Assembly (NCBI RefSeq): GCF_041146795.1
Contig: NC_135174.1
Span: 19,152,878-19,216,877, forward strand
Direction: 5' to 3'
From: Maylandia zebra
Lineage: Eukaryota; Chordata; Actinopteri; Cichliformes; Cichlidae
Length of the DNA stretch: 64,000 nt
In this document: piece by piece, positions 10,069 through 21,843 of the stretch
Numbering within the stretch: the stretch's first letter is position 1
How the letters are laid out: each line of letters starts with the position of its first letter
Notes under the pieces: model-generated
Database searches by the model: none
What the model saw: the letters and a program-made list of their open reading frames with translations, nothing else
What the model was told of the DNA's origin: nothing
Program-made: the position numbers and the translations under genes

Positions 10069-12849
10069 GTCTGAATTCTCCACTTCTGCTTTTACAACCT
10101 TTCATTAAGAAAAGAAGTGGTCGTTGCCCTGAAATTTGAACCGCGATAAAAACTGAGAACTCAATAAAAGCGTATGTTTTACTGCACTTTGCCCTTTACT
10201 ATACTTCAAACTTTAAGAAAGATGCTCAAAGAGTTTCGGGGTTCATCTGCATTGCCCATGAATACCAACTAACTCCACTGAAATGCCTAATTGAAATGTA
10301 CGCATCATCTTAGGAAACACCGAGAAACGACTGCTAAGTGCAGCGTGGGATTATAGCAAGGATCGTTAATTAGCAGGTTTCATATACAGGTCTGTAGCCT
10401 TTAAATACAGACTGCAATTATGACAATTAACACATTCCACAGTAGCAAAGGATCATGTGATTGTAAGCTGACCTTATGATGCTCTCATTATTGTATCTAT
10501 ATAGCAGCACTGGATAGATTTATTTATTTCCAGAGATGCAGAAAAATGCCTATAAACCACTTTTCATTTGCTGCAGGCAAGTCTAACCTGTGCATTTACA
10601 ATTTACACACTGAGCTCTAGAGAGACTCGTACTATGCAAACTGTATGCATTAGCATCCATTTAGGCAGGTGTGTGACTGTGCTTGAGGCTGTGGACGTAC
10701 AAGCGATGTGTAGGCATTGTTATCGAAAAGAAACTAACAGCAGCCGAGCTTCTTATTTGCATTCTCGCCGCGTGTGGAGACATAATGTTGCTCTCAGGGT
10801 TTTGAGACTTTTTGTCGTGTCCACAGGGATGAGTCATTGAGACCAAATCTGTTTTAGTGACCTTTTGTTTCGCTGGTGTGACATATGGAGGTTTACTCAA
10901 ACATCATGTTGCCTCTATCCATCCCTGCATGTGCATTCGTGTGTGTCACACAGAACACGTGTGCATGAAGGAAATGCTGCATCTAACGCAGTGTAAGCTT
11001 CATGCATACGATTGTGTGAGCTAAATGGTGTCTTTGCACAGGTACAACATGCGCCTCGCGTACCTGGAGGCTCTTCTTTCTCCTCATTGATCTATAAGCA
11101 CAACCCTTTCCTGCCTCCCACACTCAGGGGCAGAGAACTGATTTCCCTGGTGCGCATGTTGAGCTGCAGCACTGCTTTCATACCCTCTCCCCTTAGGCTA
11201 ACCTGTCCTTCCTGCTCCACTTCTGTGTAATTAAAGATGCTATGTATGGGAAAGTGCCCGCGGTTAACATGGAGGGCAAATAAAAATGGCTTTTTACCTC
11301 CTCTGGGCCTCTTCTTGGTGGTTTTATGAATTACACTTCCCTCTTTAGCCTTTCAGATGTGGTTCATCTGGATTTGTGGGCCAATTAATAAAAAAAGAAA
11401 GTATCATAATCCGTCAGGCAATGCAGTATCACAGTGAATACTACTTCACAAGTACTCTGTCAACATGTTTATCTTGCAAATAAAGCTATACAGTGCAATA
11501 AATCCACACACTTATGAATATACATCGCCTACATTTATCTGTAATCACTTTGTAAGCACACATTGTTGGTTGACACTTGCCTTGGTTGGAAACGTTGCTT
11601 TTCATGGCCTCTCTGTACAACAGCTACATGTAGGTCGACAGCACAACTGCCTGTGTTCTCCTTGGTAATCTACCCTGCAACCTTTTTTGCTATTTTAACA
11701 TCTGAATCTCAGCCCAAAATAATTCTGGCACCATATTCTGCATTCCTTAAAGGTTACCCGAGCTGCCAGCACAGGAGGGAGGATAGGACACGGCTTTTTC
11801 AATAGCAAGAAAATTAGATCAGAGCTGCTTGTAGCTGAGTTTAAACCTGACTTCCCTGAGCTTTTTTTCCACTTTGAACTGTGTTTGAATCAACACTCGG
11901 TCATTCGATGTAAAAAAAAAAGTATAGATTATGTTTTTTTCTTGGTGCAATTAAGTGATAGCAGAGATTTTTTTCTTAATTATATCAGCAAAAATGGGAA
12001 CTTGCAATAAACCCACAATATTGACACTCTGATGAAGTTTTAAAAAGCTAAAAATATATATTTATATTGCAGAAAAATGACACAAATATAGATGGATGAG
12101 CAAATACAAACATTTCTTTGTAAAAATGTCTACATTTATTGTATGTTTTTGTAAGTACTGACAAAGTCTATATCTAGAAATTGAACGTATGACTTATAAT
12201 TCTGTGTATAATACTGTACATTCTTGCTTACTGTGAATGTTTGATTCAGAGAAACATAATAATTCAAAACAGGTCGAAATCATTGGTGTCAAGCTAGATG
12301 AATGTGTGTGTACCTTTGCCTCTACAGTTGATTTCATGGGCAATCAAAAGACCTGAAACCTTTTCATGCACAGCAGTGATCAACTGCACTGCCTTGACAA
12401 ATACACCAAATGAATTTCACACGCTGTGAACAGCGATGTGTTGAACAGATGCTGTTGATTGATTCCCTCTTTTCTGAGTTACCTAGAGACTCTACTAAAA
12501 TGTTATGCTTTGCAAAACATGTTCCATTAGACATTTGGTCTACTCTGTTGTTGTAGAAGAAAAAACGTCTTACAAGAATGAGAAGTAAAGACTTGTCTCA
12601 GTGTTGTAAACATGCCCTGTTGTCATTTTACTTGACATTAAATTTATTTCTGCAACCAGACTCTCTTTTTGTTAAGACATAAAAAAAACCAACAACCTCG
12701 CTGCATTAAAAATCCCAGTTAGCAGGCTAATGAGGAGATGATGCAGCTTAGTCTATTATAAATGAAGATCACTGGATTTGGAGAAAGATAATTAAGCTAT
12801 TTTCGTGCCAGCATCTGCTTTCGTTGGGCTCAAATGTCCATGAACAATA

Positions 12850-13740
12850 TTGTGCGAAACCCTTGAGCCACCTCTCATTTTGTATTTTTCGATAGGAAAA
12901 ACAAAATTGGTAAATTTATTGATACATGTATAAACATACATAGAGAGTTTGTACAATTCTAACGAGAAATGTATTTGCTATCACCATCATTTTCTTCTTT
13001 AACGCAACCTAAGTCAGATAAACTTTCTTTTAATATTTTCTTTAAGTAGTCTTCAGGAATAGTTCTCCAGCTGCTTCAAGGACATTTGAAGCTCTTCTTT
13101 GGATGTTGGCTGCCCTTTATTCTGTTCTCTGTCAAGATGATCCCGCTCTGCTTGAGGTCCAGGCTCTGAAGAGGCAGATCCGTGACTTATATTGTGTCTT
13201 TTTTCTATCCAGCTATGCTTTTACATCGGAGGTAGTGTTTTTAGGATCAGTGACATGCTGATGGTAATATTGATAATATTGGCTGAAATGCAGACACTCA
13301 CTGTTGTTGTTCTCTCCTGACCTCCTCTATAAATACTGATGATTAAATAATAATCACTCCATTAGACCTGTTGCAGCTCATATCAGTCCAGTTCTTGTGT
13401 AATTTGGCATAACCAAGTCTTTTCTGCTTGTTTTCATCTCTTAAGAATAGTTTCTTGACAGCCACCCTTCAACTAAGACCTGAGACATGGCTTTCAGATA
13501 CTGTTCATCTCATGTAGATACGTGCCTGCCACTTTTTTCACCTCACTTAATCACATTTTTAAGCACACACTGCACACAGTGCTCAGATTTGTCAAGTTTT
13601 TGGCTAACAGTCCCCTGGGAGACACCTTGTTGGTGCAAAACTTTTATATCTGTCAAAATGTGCCAGAATCAACTAAAGAAATGGGAACTGGCTGTTTAGT
13701 TTTGCAACAGGCTGCTAGTAACACAGTGCCTAACCCCCCC
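12850..13740 (-). mobile_element. Degraded Tc1-like transposon
   Basis: The segment matches the 2140-2690 relic in the block TTCTGTTCTCTGTCAAGATG (13119-13138), which is the reverse of the DHLDREQ part of a Tc1 transposase. Near 13240-13260 minus-strand sequence resembles the QHxxDP block, and near 13600 a GVSQGTVS-like helix-turn-helix segment. So this copy keeps more of the transposase than its relative. It is interrupted and cannot encode an active enzyme. Confidence 0.65.
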
Positions 13741-13977
13741 CAAAAATACTTTCTTCTGAAAATGGTCAGGTTCAGTGACTGAAAATGAATGAAAAAGCAG
13801 CCAATGCCCTCTCTCTTCAGAAAGCCTGGAGAATGATTGTTTGATCCAGAATATAAAAAATGTGAGGTAGTTCAACGCTAACATGCTGTAGTATTCAAGT
13901 ATTATCATATTACTATCAGACCTAAAGTTTCACGCTTATTGACAACAGCTAGCACGCTATTAGGATCTACCATATAC

Positions 13978-14249
13978 CAGCGGTCCCCAACCTTTTTTTA
14001 TGCCTAAGACCGGTTTATGTCCGACAATATTTTCACGGACCGGCCTTTAAGGTGTCGCGGATAAATACAACAAAATAAAACCAGTACCGATACCAAAAAA
14101 AGAATATTTATTCATAACACACGGGAAAAGATCCAGGGAAACTGAGTTAACGATAAAAACTGATAAAAACCCTGAGAACCATAAATTTCACACCTGAGCC
14201 TCAACTCTCACGGCCCGGTACCAAACAACTCACGGGTTGGGGACCGCGG
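13978..14249. mobile_element. Short non-autonomous hAT element
   Basis: The left end reads CAGCGGTCCCCAACC and the right end GGTTGGGGACCGCGG, giving inverted termini. The flanks CCATATAC (13970-13977) and GCATATAC (14250-14257) look like an 8-bp target duplication with one mismatch, the size expected of hAT elements. The interior (CACGGACCGGCCTTTAAGG) is a common fish repeat. No coding capacity. Confidence 0.75.
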
Positions 14250-14391
14250 GCATATACAATACGATGTCGGTATGCTAACATTAGCATGTTTATTTGCTAC
14301 TCTTTAGCTTGTAATCATGTAGCATGTAATCTTTATGAGCCTGTATAGGCCTATGTTAACATTTGAAAATCTCCTTTAATATGAAACTTTG

Positions 14392-14507
<116 letters not shown>

Positions 14508-14833
14508 ATATCTGAGCTTGTTTAGAATGGTGAACCTCATCATAATAAAAGTAAAGACTAATGAGTGTACAGAGTTTGTCTCCTGCCATTAACGTTTGGC
14601 ATTTCAGTAACATATAAGCACTGATAGTTTATTCTGTGTGATTTGTGCAACTTTGATCTCTGTTAGTGATGTGGACAGCTGAGTCGACAGAAATTCACTC
14701 AGTCGAACCAAATTTCACGATGATGTGTCTAAACGTTTCAGTCTGGACGGTTGCACCGACAGACTGGCTGGCATCGTTATTCCCAGAAACCACCTCGTGG
14801 CTTTGTGGCTGAAGATGTAAATGCCTCTTTTCA

Positions 14834-16055
14834 CTACAGGATCCGACATGTTTTCTTTTTCTTTGTCAGTTGAAGATCCAGATCCAACAGCAAAGCCAGG
14901 AAATTTCTGTTGGGGTAGATGGCTCTTTTCTGGATCAGCTTCTGCAGAGCCTGTTTGAGTGGGAGATGATGGTAGATCATGAGGTATGCCAAAACCAAGG
15001 TCGATGACCGGCTCATTCCCATGATGCAGTGCACCAGAACTTTCCCTGAAGAACAGGCAAGATGAAAGGAGGGATGTGAAGAAAGGATTAGCGAGAAGCC
15101 TCAGACTTATTAATATCATACATGACTGCCCGTCTCACGCTGTGGTCTTTCTTTTTCCCTGCTGCGAGCTAAAAATAGTGCCTACAATTCACTCTTTGTT
15201 CATTTAAGGTCCCTTTGCAGACTGGGCCCAACTGTCTCCTTAATCCCAACCTGTCCGCTGCTTGATAGCTTCTTTGAAAAGAGCCATGGTCACATTATAT
15301 ACCTAAATTCTGCAAGGTAAGACTCTTATTATTACAGCTGGCTGAAAATACACTTAAAGCTGTCTTACATTGTGCTGACAGGTGACATTGAAAGGACAGC
15401 GTGGTGGGAGAATTTGAGTGGAATGAGTGGCTTTACTGTAATAAGGATTTGCAGAGTTAAATAAAAGATGTGATATACAGGGATTTGAGAAAGGAAAACT
15501 GTAGCACTTGTAATACTATATTAAAAGCCTCAAGGAGTCTTACCATCAGGTGACTTCAGAGCTTTGTGAATGAAATCGGCTGCAGGCTGAAAGTAAACAT
15601 CCAGATCAAAGTGTGTCGAGTCATCTGCTGGAATGCCACAATACACAAAGTCGTTGCCATAAAAGCTTTGGTTCCCTATGCTGCCTCGCTTGGAGTGAGC
15701 AGCGTTTAATACATGAGTTATACCTAATTTCAGCAAGGCAGCCTTGTTTTGGGCTACTGCCCTAGCAAGACAAAGAGACAGAAAGAGGTTCAAGACTTAT
15801 GGGAACTCTACGCATCACAGCACAATGATTTTTATGCCAGAATGAAACAATACGTGGAAGCAGTTATGTCAAAGAAAACAGCCTTTGCAAGGCAACCGAA
15901 TCATCTGAAATAAAAGTACATACTTACACATTTCCTATGTATATGTTCGGCCACACTTCGTCAATTTGATTGAGGTGCAGCTTGCAAGAGTCCAAAAGCT
16001 TCTGCAAATCCTTCACACTTAGATATTCTTTTCTCTTGCTTCTCAGCGCTGACAT
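14834..16055 (-). CDS. DUSP13A-like dual specificity phosphatase (unnamed paralog 2)
   Basis: Three coding exons, 15928-16055, 15544-15761 and 14834-15045, give 185 residues. Start ATG 16055 opens MSALRSKRKEYLSVKDLQ; exon 1 ends NQIDEVWPNIYIGNV. The frame is open further upstream, but exon length and homologous start position favour this ATG. Exon 2 carries [18 protein letters not shown], then FYGNDFVYCGIPADD, a pattern of the DUSP13A (MDSP) branch. Exon 3 carries [20 protein letters not shown], with C122 and R128 as catalytic residues and D90 as likely general acid. The C-terminal half (QKLIQKRAIYPNRNFLALLL) is more diverged than in the neighbours, and the tail is lysine-rich (TKKKKT). It lies between the dusp13b-like and dusp13a-like genes and probably arose by tandem duplication. 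Two stops in tandem (TAG TGA) end it. Confidence 0.86.
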
Positions 16056-17925
16056 TTTAAAATCCAAATCCCTTGTCTTGGATCGATCACTGGTCCAAAT
16101 GTTTGTTGTTTTAAAGCGGTTCCCCGTCTTTCTCCGGCTCAAGATGATGTGTACGAGCAGGTGTTTATCTGCTATCACTGGACAGTTACCCAATTTAGTA
16201 CATAACCTAGCGTGTAGTCTTACTCGTGCAGAGGGCAGAACAACAAACACTGCAGCCGGGGCTTGTACTTTTCACACCACGGCGGGACTGAGATTTAATA
16301 AGCCTCAAACAGATGAATCATGCCATAAACGAGCAATAACTAAATGTAATTATGGGCAAAATGTTTGAGTGAAGTGATTATGCTGTGTGACAGAAAGTCC
16401 AGTGTAATTTGGCAGTTATAGAAGAGAAAGAGGGTAACAGCTTCATGCAGCTAGTTTACGCTCTGACACAAATATCATGTGAAAGCAAAATGGAAATTTA
16501 AAAAAAAAAAGAGAGAGAAAAGAGCTTTGCTGTGGGCTGTTCATGACATTAAACAGCCTCTCATACTGTGCAAATGTCTATTTTAACTCCTCTATTATGT
16601 TGCAGGTCAATTTCACCCATTTTAGCTTTAAAAAACTAATTAACTTCTCCCTCGCACCATGAAATGTAATGACTTTTCTTCATTCGGAGTCATGAATGTG
16701 TATGTAAAATGTGGGTGCAGTGGCGTGTTGTTGAATACCAGTACCAATGTTGGATGCAGAATCAGTCAATAAATGTCTCCGGGTCATTTTTAACCTGGAG
16801 ACGGTTATTGATTGATAATTCAAAGTGCTGCTTCTCCTTGTTGAAGACTCTAGAGTGGTGTGAAAATGTGGGGGGGAATCCAGCTGAATATGTATGTGAA
16901 ACTTTAAGAATGTGATCCATAAATGCTAGAGAAAGAGTAGTTTGACAAGCATGGTGCGATTGTGCGTTTGTTCCCCTTTGAGCTTTCTGGTTGAGAAGCT
17001 CTTTTACAACCATTTTAAGAATAGTTATTCTCTACAAGAGACACTTAAGAATGAGCTCCAGACAATTTACCAGACACTAAAAATTAGCTTTTGTTCTCGA
17101 GAACAGCGGTAATGTAGAGGGAGATGTTTCTGAGCCGTTGGTGATTCAGGATATCTGTGAAGAGGATTCTTCTTGCTAAGAGACCATTGAAATCAAAAGA
17201 CTGTCAGGCTGCATAGTCACTTTCGTCGGAGGAAACCCAAAGCACATTGTCACATTCCAAAGACCTGTGTTATCTGAAAAAGTTCCCCAGCCTGCTAGGT
17301 TTTGATGCACACAGCCATCACCAGCGGGGATGGAGGGAGCCCATTATACCTGAGACTCGGAGGCAAGGTTGAATCTTTATTTATTTTTTTCTTTCTTCTA
17401 ATGTGCAAAAAAGTTAGGTGTGCAAAATTCTGAACAGATTTCCCCATTATCAGCTGCAAGGAATGTGATACATGCTGAAGAGACACGGGAAGGCTGCTGT
17501 GTTTTGTCTCGTTAATAAGATAATGAAACCGCCACCACTTGCTGGAAATGCCAGAAAATAAAACCTTGATCCTGCTAACACTTGATTTTAAGATGTGTGT
17601 GTGTGTTTTTTTTAATGTGATAACAATGGAAATTCATCTGCTAAAATCTCTTGTGAGGTTTTCCAGGATGCATTTAACCAGGGTCCTTTCATCATGTGTC
17701 CACATATGCCCTTGACAGGGATGCCATGTAGGAAAATGTGCCATTAGCAAAGGATTTAGTGTTCCTTTTTTGTCTTGTCCTTTGACATTTTGCATCACTT
17801 TGACTTGCTAATCTTAACAGTGTTTTTGTTTATTTATCATTCCTTAGCTAGCTTAGCAAGTCAGGAGTGTGGCAACAGACCAACATAATGTCTGTGCAGT
17901 GGCTCTTTGACCTTCTAGTGGCAAT

Positions 17926-18296
17926 AAAAGTGAAGCTATCCTTATTAGCTGAATCCTCATGTTGGTGTTGTTTCTACATTATCATAACAGTGTTGGTTAA
18001 GGATCAACATTGTCTGCACATTCAGTTAGCATAAGCCAAGAAGTTGCTAATGCTGTTAAAAACTGTTACTAGCAAACCAACATGAGTAACCGAAAGCAAA
18101 GTTACCCTTATTAGCTGAAAGGTTTCACTTTCTAAAATAAAACCTGTTGTTGTTTCTATAGATGATTGTCAGGTCTAGATAGGTCTTGTATCGCCCAGAC
18201 TGAGCATTCAGTTAGCATTTTAACATCATTAGCGAAGAAGTTAGCTAATGCTGTTAAAAAATGTTGCTAGCAAACCAACATGAGTAACCTAAATTT
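17926..18296. repeat. Two-copy tandem duplication, period near 190 bp
   Basis: GCTAATGCTGTTAAAAA, then GCAAACCAACATGAGTAACC occurs near 18045-18095 and again near 18243-18290, and CTTATTAGCTGAA and CATTCAGTTAGCAT precede both. The arms have diverged by small indels. No known element recognised. Confidence 0.75.
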
Positions 18297-18996
18297 GCCG
18301 GGAAACATATATATCTATACATATATTATATAAATTAAACACTTGGACGGCTTACCATTTGATTCAGGAGTGACTTTTATATTATTAAAAAATCACCATG
18401 ACCATCTTATATAATGTTTTACTTTTATAGTATTCCATTTGTGCCAACAAATAATGATTATGATTTAATTTATTAGTATTATTATTAGTGGAACTGATTA
18501 AAACAATCAGCTGGAGATTTGAAGACAGAAGCAACAACTTTAAATGAAGAACACATTCAAAGATAGAGTATAGACAGGATCAAAGAGCCTCATGATGATC
18601 AAGTTCATCACCTTGGTCCAATATGTAAGCATTGCTACAGTCACGAATGTCTCATCTGTAGATAACAGATGATAATGTTAATCTGTTGTTTACAGGTACT
18701 TAGTCATGAAGCACCACTTGAGAAGAACTGTGGATTTGACCTGATGACATTAGTTCATGAGAGTCAACAATAAAAAGTTCCTGAGGGGATCACAGTGTCT
18801 GGACAAATTTCGGTTCAATTCATCCAATAATTTTTGGAGACATTTTACCCCAAATCACAATTGTGGTAACAAAATAAAATTTAGGACATCTGCAAGAGAA
18901 CTGCTAATATACTGATAAAAAAAAGGCTTCCATGGTGTACTGGTTATGTTGTTTCAAAATAAAAGTTTTATGTAAGTTTTTGTACTTACCAAGAAA

Positions 18997-19015
18997 CCCC
19001 CCCCCCCCCCCCCCC
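18997..19015. repeat. Poly-C tract followed by poly-A
   Basis: Nineteen consecutive cytosines, then an adenine-rich run to about 19035. Such tracts are prone to length error in assembly. Confidence 0.95.
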
Positions 19016-19407
19016 AAAAAAAAAAATAAAAAATGAATAGGTTTAAAATGAAAACACACTGCAGATTAATTTCACCTGCAGCACATTGGATAAAAGCTTC
19101 TTCAACACAACACTAAGGTTAAATAAAAACAATATCTCATATTCAGTCCCTTAAATTGATTCTGCCCAGAGGAGAGTTCATTACATTGATCTCCTATTAA
19201 GACGCGGGTCGATATTATATAGAGATGCCGCATAATTCACATCAAACACAGCGCCAGAGTTGTGGGGGAAATACATTTGATTAGATTCCATTCCTGAAAC
19301 AAACTGATTAAAGTCAAAGCACAGCATTTCCTTCAACTGACACAGTCATCAAGTCTCTCATTTGTCTGGAGAAAAAGCTGTTTTGAGGTTATGTGCATTT
19401 GAAGATC

Positions 19408-19413
19408 TTTATT
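19408..19413 (-). terminator. Polyadenylation signal of the dusp13a-like gene
   Basis: AATAAA on the minus strand lies 11 bases beyond the TGA stop codon (19427-19425), implying a very short 3' UTR. Confidence 0.6.
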
Positions 19414-19424
19414 TTTTGAAGCGG

Positions 19425-20194
19425 TCATGAAGTCTTTTGCAGTTTCATATCCAAAGCACGAAGCTGTTTAAGGAATCCTCTGTTTGGGAAGATCCACCTG
19501 CGCTCTTTGACCTTATTGATTGCATCTAGGAGCGTGTAATTGTGGTGGATCATTAGGTAGGCCAGGACGATGGAGGCAGACCTGCTCACGCCAACAGCAC
19601 AGTGGACGAGAACTCGACCTGGAGAGGAAGGAGAAGAAAAATATCACGGTGAGCATAAAGCATGTGGTCGATAAGGGATGAGACGAGTGAGAGGTCGGCG
19701 GAGGCTGACATTAAACATGATGGGTATTTACCACTTGTCGTGTCAAGTGCGTTATGAATATACTCAGCAGAGGGAAAGAAATATCGAGAGAGGTCAAAAG
19801 ACGGTGAGTCATCTGCAGGCACTCCATAATAATCCACGGTGGATCCATAGAAGTAGTGACTCCCCTGACAGTGCGTCTTCCCATGAGCTGCATTTACAAC
19901 ATGGGTGATTCCCAGCTTCCACAGACTGTAGCGATCATTAGCCACTGACCTACAAAGAAAAAAGCAATCAGTCTTTCTAACTGGTAATTGATCTAGGCTG
20001 ATTATGTTGTATAAGCCATCAAGAACAATTTTAAAGACTTACATATCTCCAATGAACAGGTTAGGCCAAACTTCATCAACATGATTACCAAACCTTTTAC
20101 CTCCATACAAAATCTTCTCAAGGTCTTTCACAGAAGGAGAGGCAGGAGAAGCTGCACTATTTTCCTGCAGATTGTTCATTGTTGACCACATGCA
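19425..20194 (-). CDS. dusp13a: Dual specificity phosphatase 13A-like (MDSP-like)
   Basis: Three coding exons, 20043-20194, 19732-19949 and 19425-19618, give 187 residues. The frame fixes the start at ATG 20194 ([13 protein letters not shown]); two nearer ATGs at 20190 and 20178 lie in a frame that stops early. Exon 1 ends [15 protein letters not shown]. Exon 2 reads [38 protein letters not shown]. Exon 3 carries [20 protein letters not shown] and [18 protein letters not shown]. [15 protein letters not shown], CQG, FYGS and HRW-FPNRGFL-QL patterns are those of human DUSP13A (MDSP), a skeletal-muscle phosphatase. Catalytic residues are C130 and R136, with D98 as likely general acid. It is the last of the five-gene array and is transcribed away from samd8, with start codons about 1.6 kb apart. 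Confidence 0.9.
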
Positions 20195-20424
20195 TATCCC
20201 TATGTATGATTTATTCTCTCAACATTTATTTTCAAACTGTTAAACCTTCACTGAGACCACGCTGGCAGCCACAGACAAGGACAGGTGTTGCTGTTCTAAA
20301 ATTAAAACAGTGACCTACCTTACTCTGAATGTAGGCCAGCTGTACATCTCTAAATGTTTTTTTTAAAGTACATTTTATGTCAACTCATAATTTCTAATTT
20401 TATCAGTTGCAAAAATACATATAG

Positions 20425-20700
20425 TTGTGGTCAGAAGTTTACACTCATCATGCTCATTATTGTCATTGTCCTTTGGGGTTTTGAATGATTTCTTTAAAGT
20501 GTTCTTTTTTCACGGTGGAATGATTGTACAGCATGCATTTTAATTAATTAAAAAACGAGAATTGAGGACACATGTTTGAATCTATTTTGGATATTATCTA
20601 ATCCACAGAGTGCCACATGTATAGAAACTGGGGTATAAATACACCCCAACTAATTTTGGTTTAATGTCTCCTAGCAAATAACTACAACTCTATTTAATGT
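20425..20700. mobile_element. Tc1-like terminal fragment
   Basis: ATAGTTGTGGTCAGAAGTTT (20420-20439) followed by ACACTCATC matches the terminal inverted repeat of a fish Tc1-like family (GTGGTCAGAAGTTTACA). The 3' end cannot be placed, and no transposase remains. Confidence 0.5.
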
Positions 20701-20725
20701 TTTTGGTCATACGATTTCACACGTA

Positions 20726-20999
20726 AGAACGGTGTAGTACCACCTGTTCACCATAGAGTGTCACTGTTTCACTGTTGTTCCGCGTTTTCTTTTAGCGTGC
20801 GCCGCTATTCTGGACATTACCGCCTTGTGTTGTCAACAGGACTCCTAGCTAGCGCAAAGCCTGGGCGTAATGATGTCCAGCAAACTCGTGTCACTAAAGC
20901 AAATGCTAATAAGATTTCTTCTGATTCTTGTGAGATGTCACTTCGTTAGTTAGCCGGAGAGATATATTCTGTGTCATCTTCTGTTACATCTCAGAGCTG
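20726..20999 (+). promoter_or_regulatory. Probable samd8 promoter and non-coding first exon
   Basis: The segment is richer in CG dinucleotides than its surroundings and ends in a consensus donor (GAGCTG|GTGAGT at 20999/21000). The next plus-strand acceptor upstream of the samd8 start codon is at 21824. The simplest reading is a 5' untranslated exon. The transcription start cannot be fixed from sequence. Confidence 0.5.
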
Positions 21000-21843
21000 G
21001 TGAGTGACCGCAAAGCGCACGCATTGATTGAGCTAGCACCAGTGAGCTAGCAGTCTTTAGTATTAAGCTGAGTTAGCCCCGTGGGCAGGGGTGCATGTGG
21101 ATGCTTTCACGTTTATCTCTGGCGTATTTGTCTTTACATACTAATAGGCCAGATAGTTGCCTGACAAAATACTGAGATAAGTTAACTTCGGAGTATACAA
21201 AGAGCTTCTAAGCCCGATTTAAATGCTAGCCAGTGATATATTTAAATGGGTTAAATATATGGGTTATTGCAGGTCGACTGTAGTTGCTGGACTGTTTATT
21301 TAAATTATTTTTTATTAAAAAACACAGAAATGTGTTGCTTTCTTGTCAGTCCAAGGAGCAGACTGTTGAGGCAGCGTTTATTTCGGTTAATAATGAAGTT
21401 AGAAATAGTCATAATGTCTTTTAATGTGACTAGGACAATAATACCTTAGGATTTAATTGACTGTTTGGCCTGGGATAACATGTAGCTGCTCCTTCACTTA
21501 CATTGTAGGGTGTGGTTTCCATTGTGCCATAGGAAATCCTTGCCAGTACTTGCGTCATATAACTGCATAAGTTGTGATTACCCAGATTTCCTGTGTAACT
21601 CAGGATTTGTCTTAAATTTGTTTATCACCTATAATTTTGTCACAAAATGGATGTATTTTCTGTCTGCGCAGCAGTCTTGCATAGTGTCTTTAAAGTTACT
21701 ACTGCTGATTCAGAGCAAATAAACTGTGCCTTAAACTAATCCTGAATATTATTTTGCATGGTGTTTTGGAAGCCAATAAGGAACTGATACTGCTGAACTT
21801 AAATGTGGCTGTTCTTCTTTTTAGCCTTTGGTGTCAGGAGGAA

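Larger units (their letters stand above)
16056..19424. other. Intergenic, unnamed DUSP paralog 2 to dusp13a
   Basis: No coding exon recognised. Holds a two-copy tandem duplication near 17926-18296 and a poly-C tract at 18997-19015, both listed separately; the remainder shows nothing I can name. Confidence 0.6.

Noticed and set aside
21754-21843. Longer samd8 start (MHGVLEANKE...)
   Set aside because: It lies mostly in the intron before the TTCTTTTTAG acceptor at 21815-21824; homology begins at MTQLSVRRW (21844).
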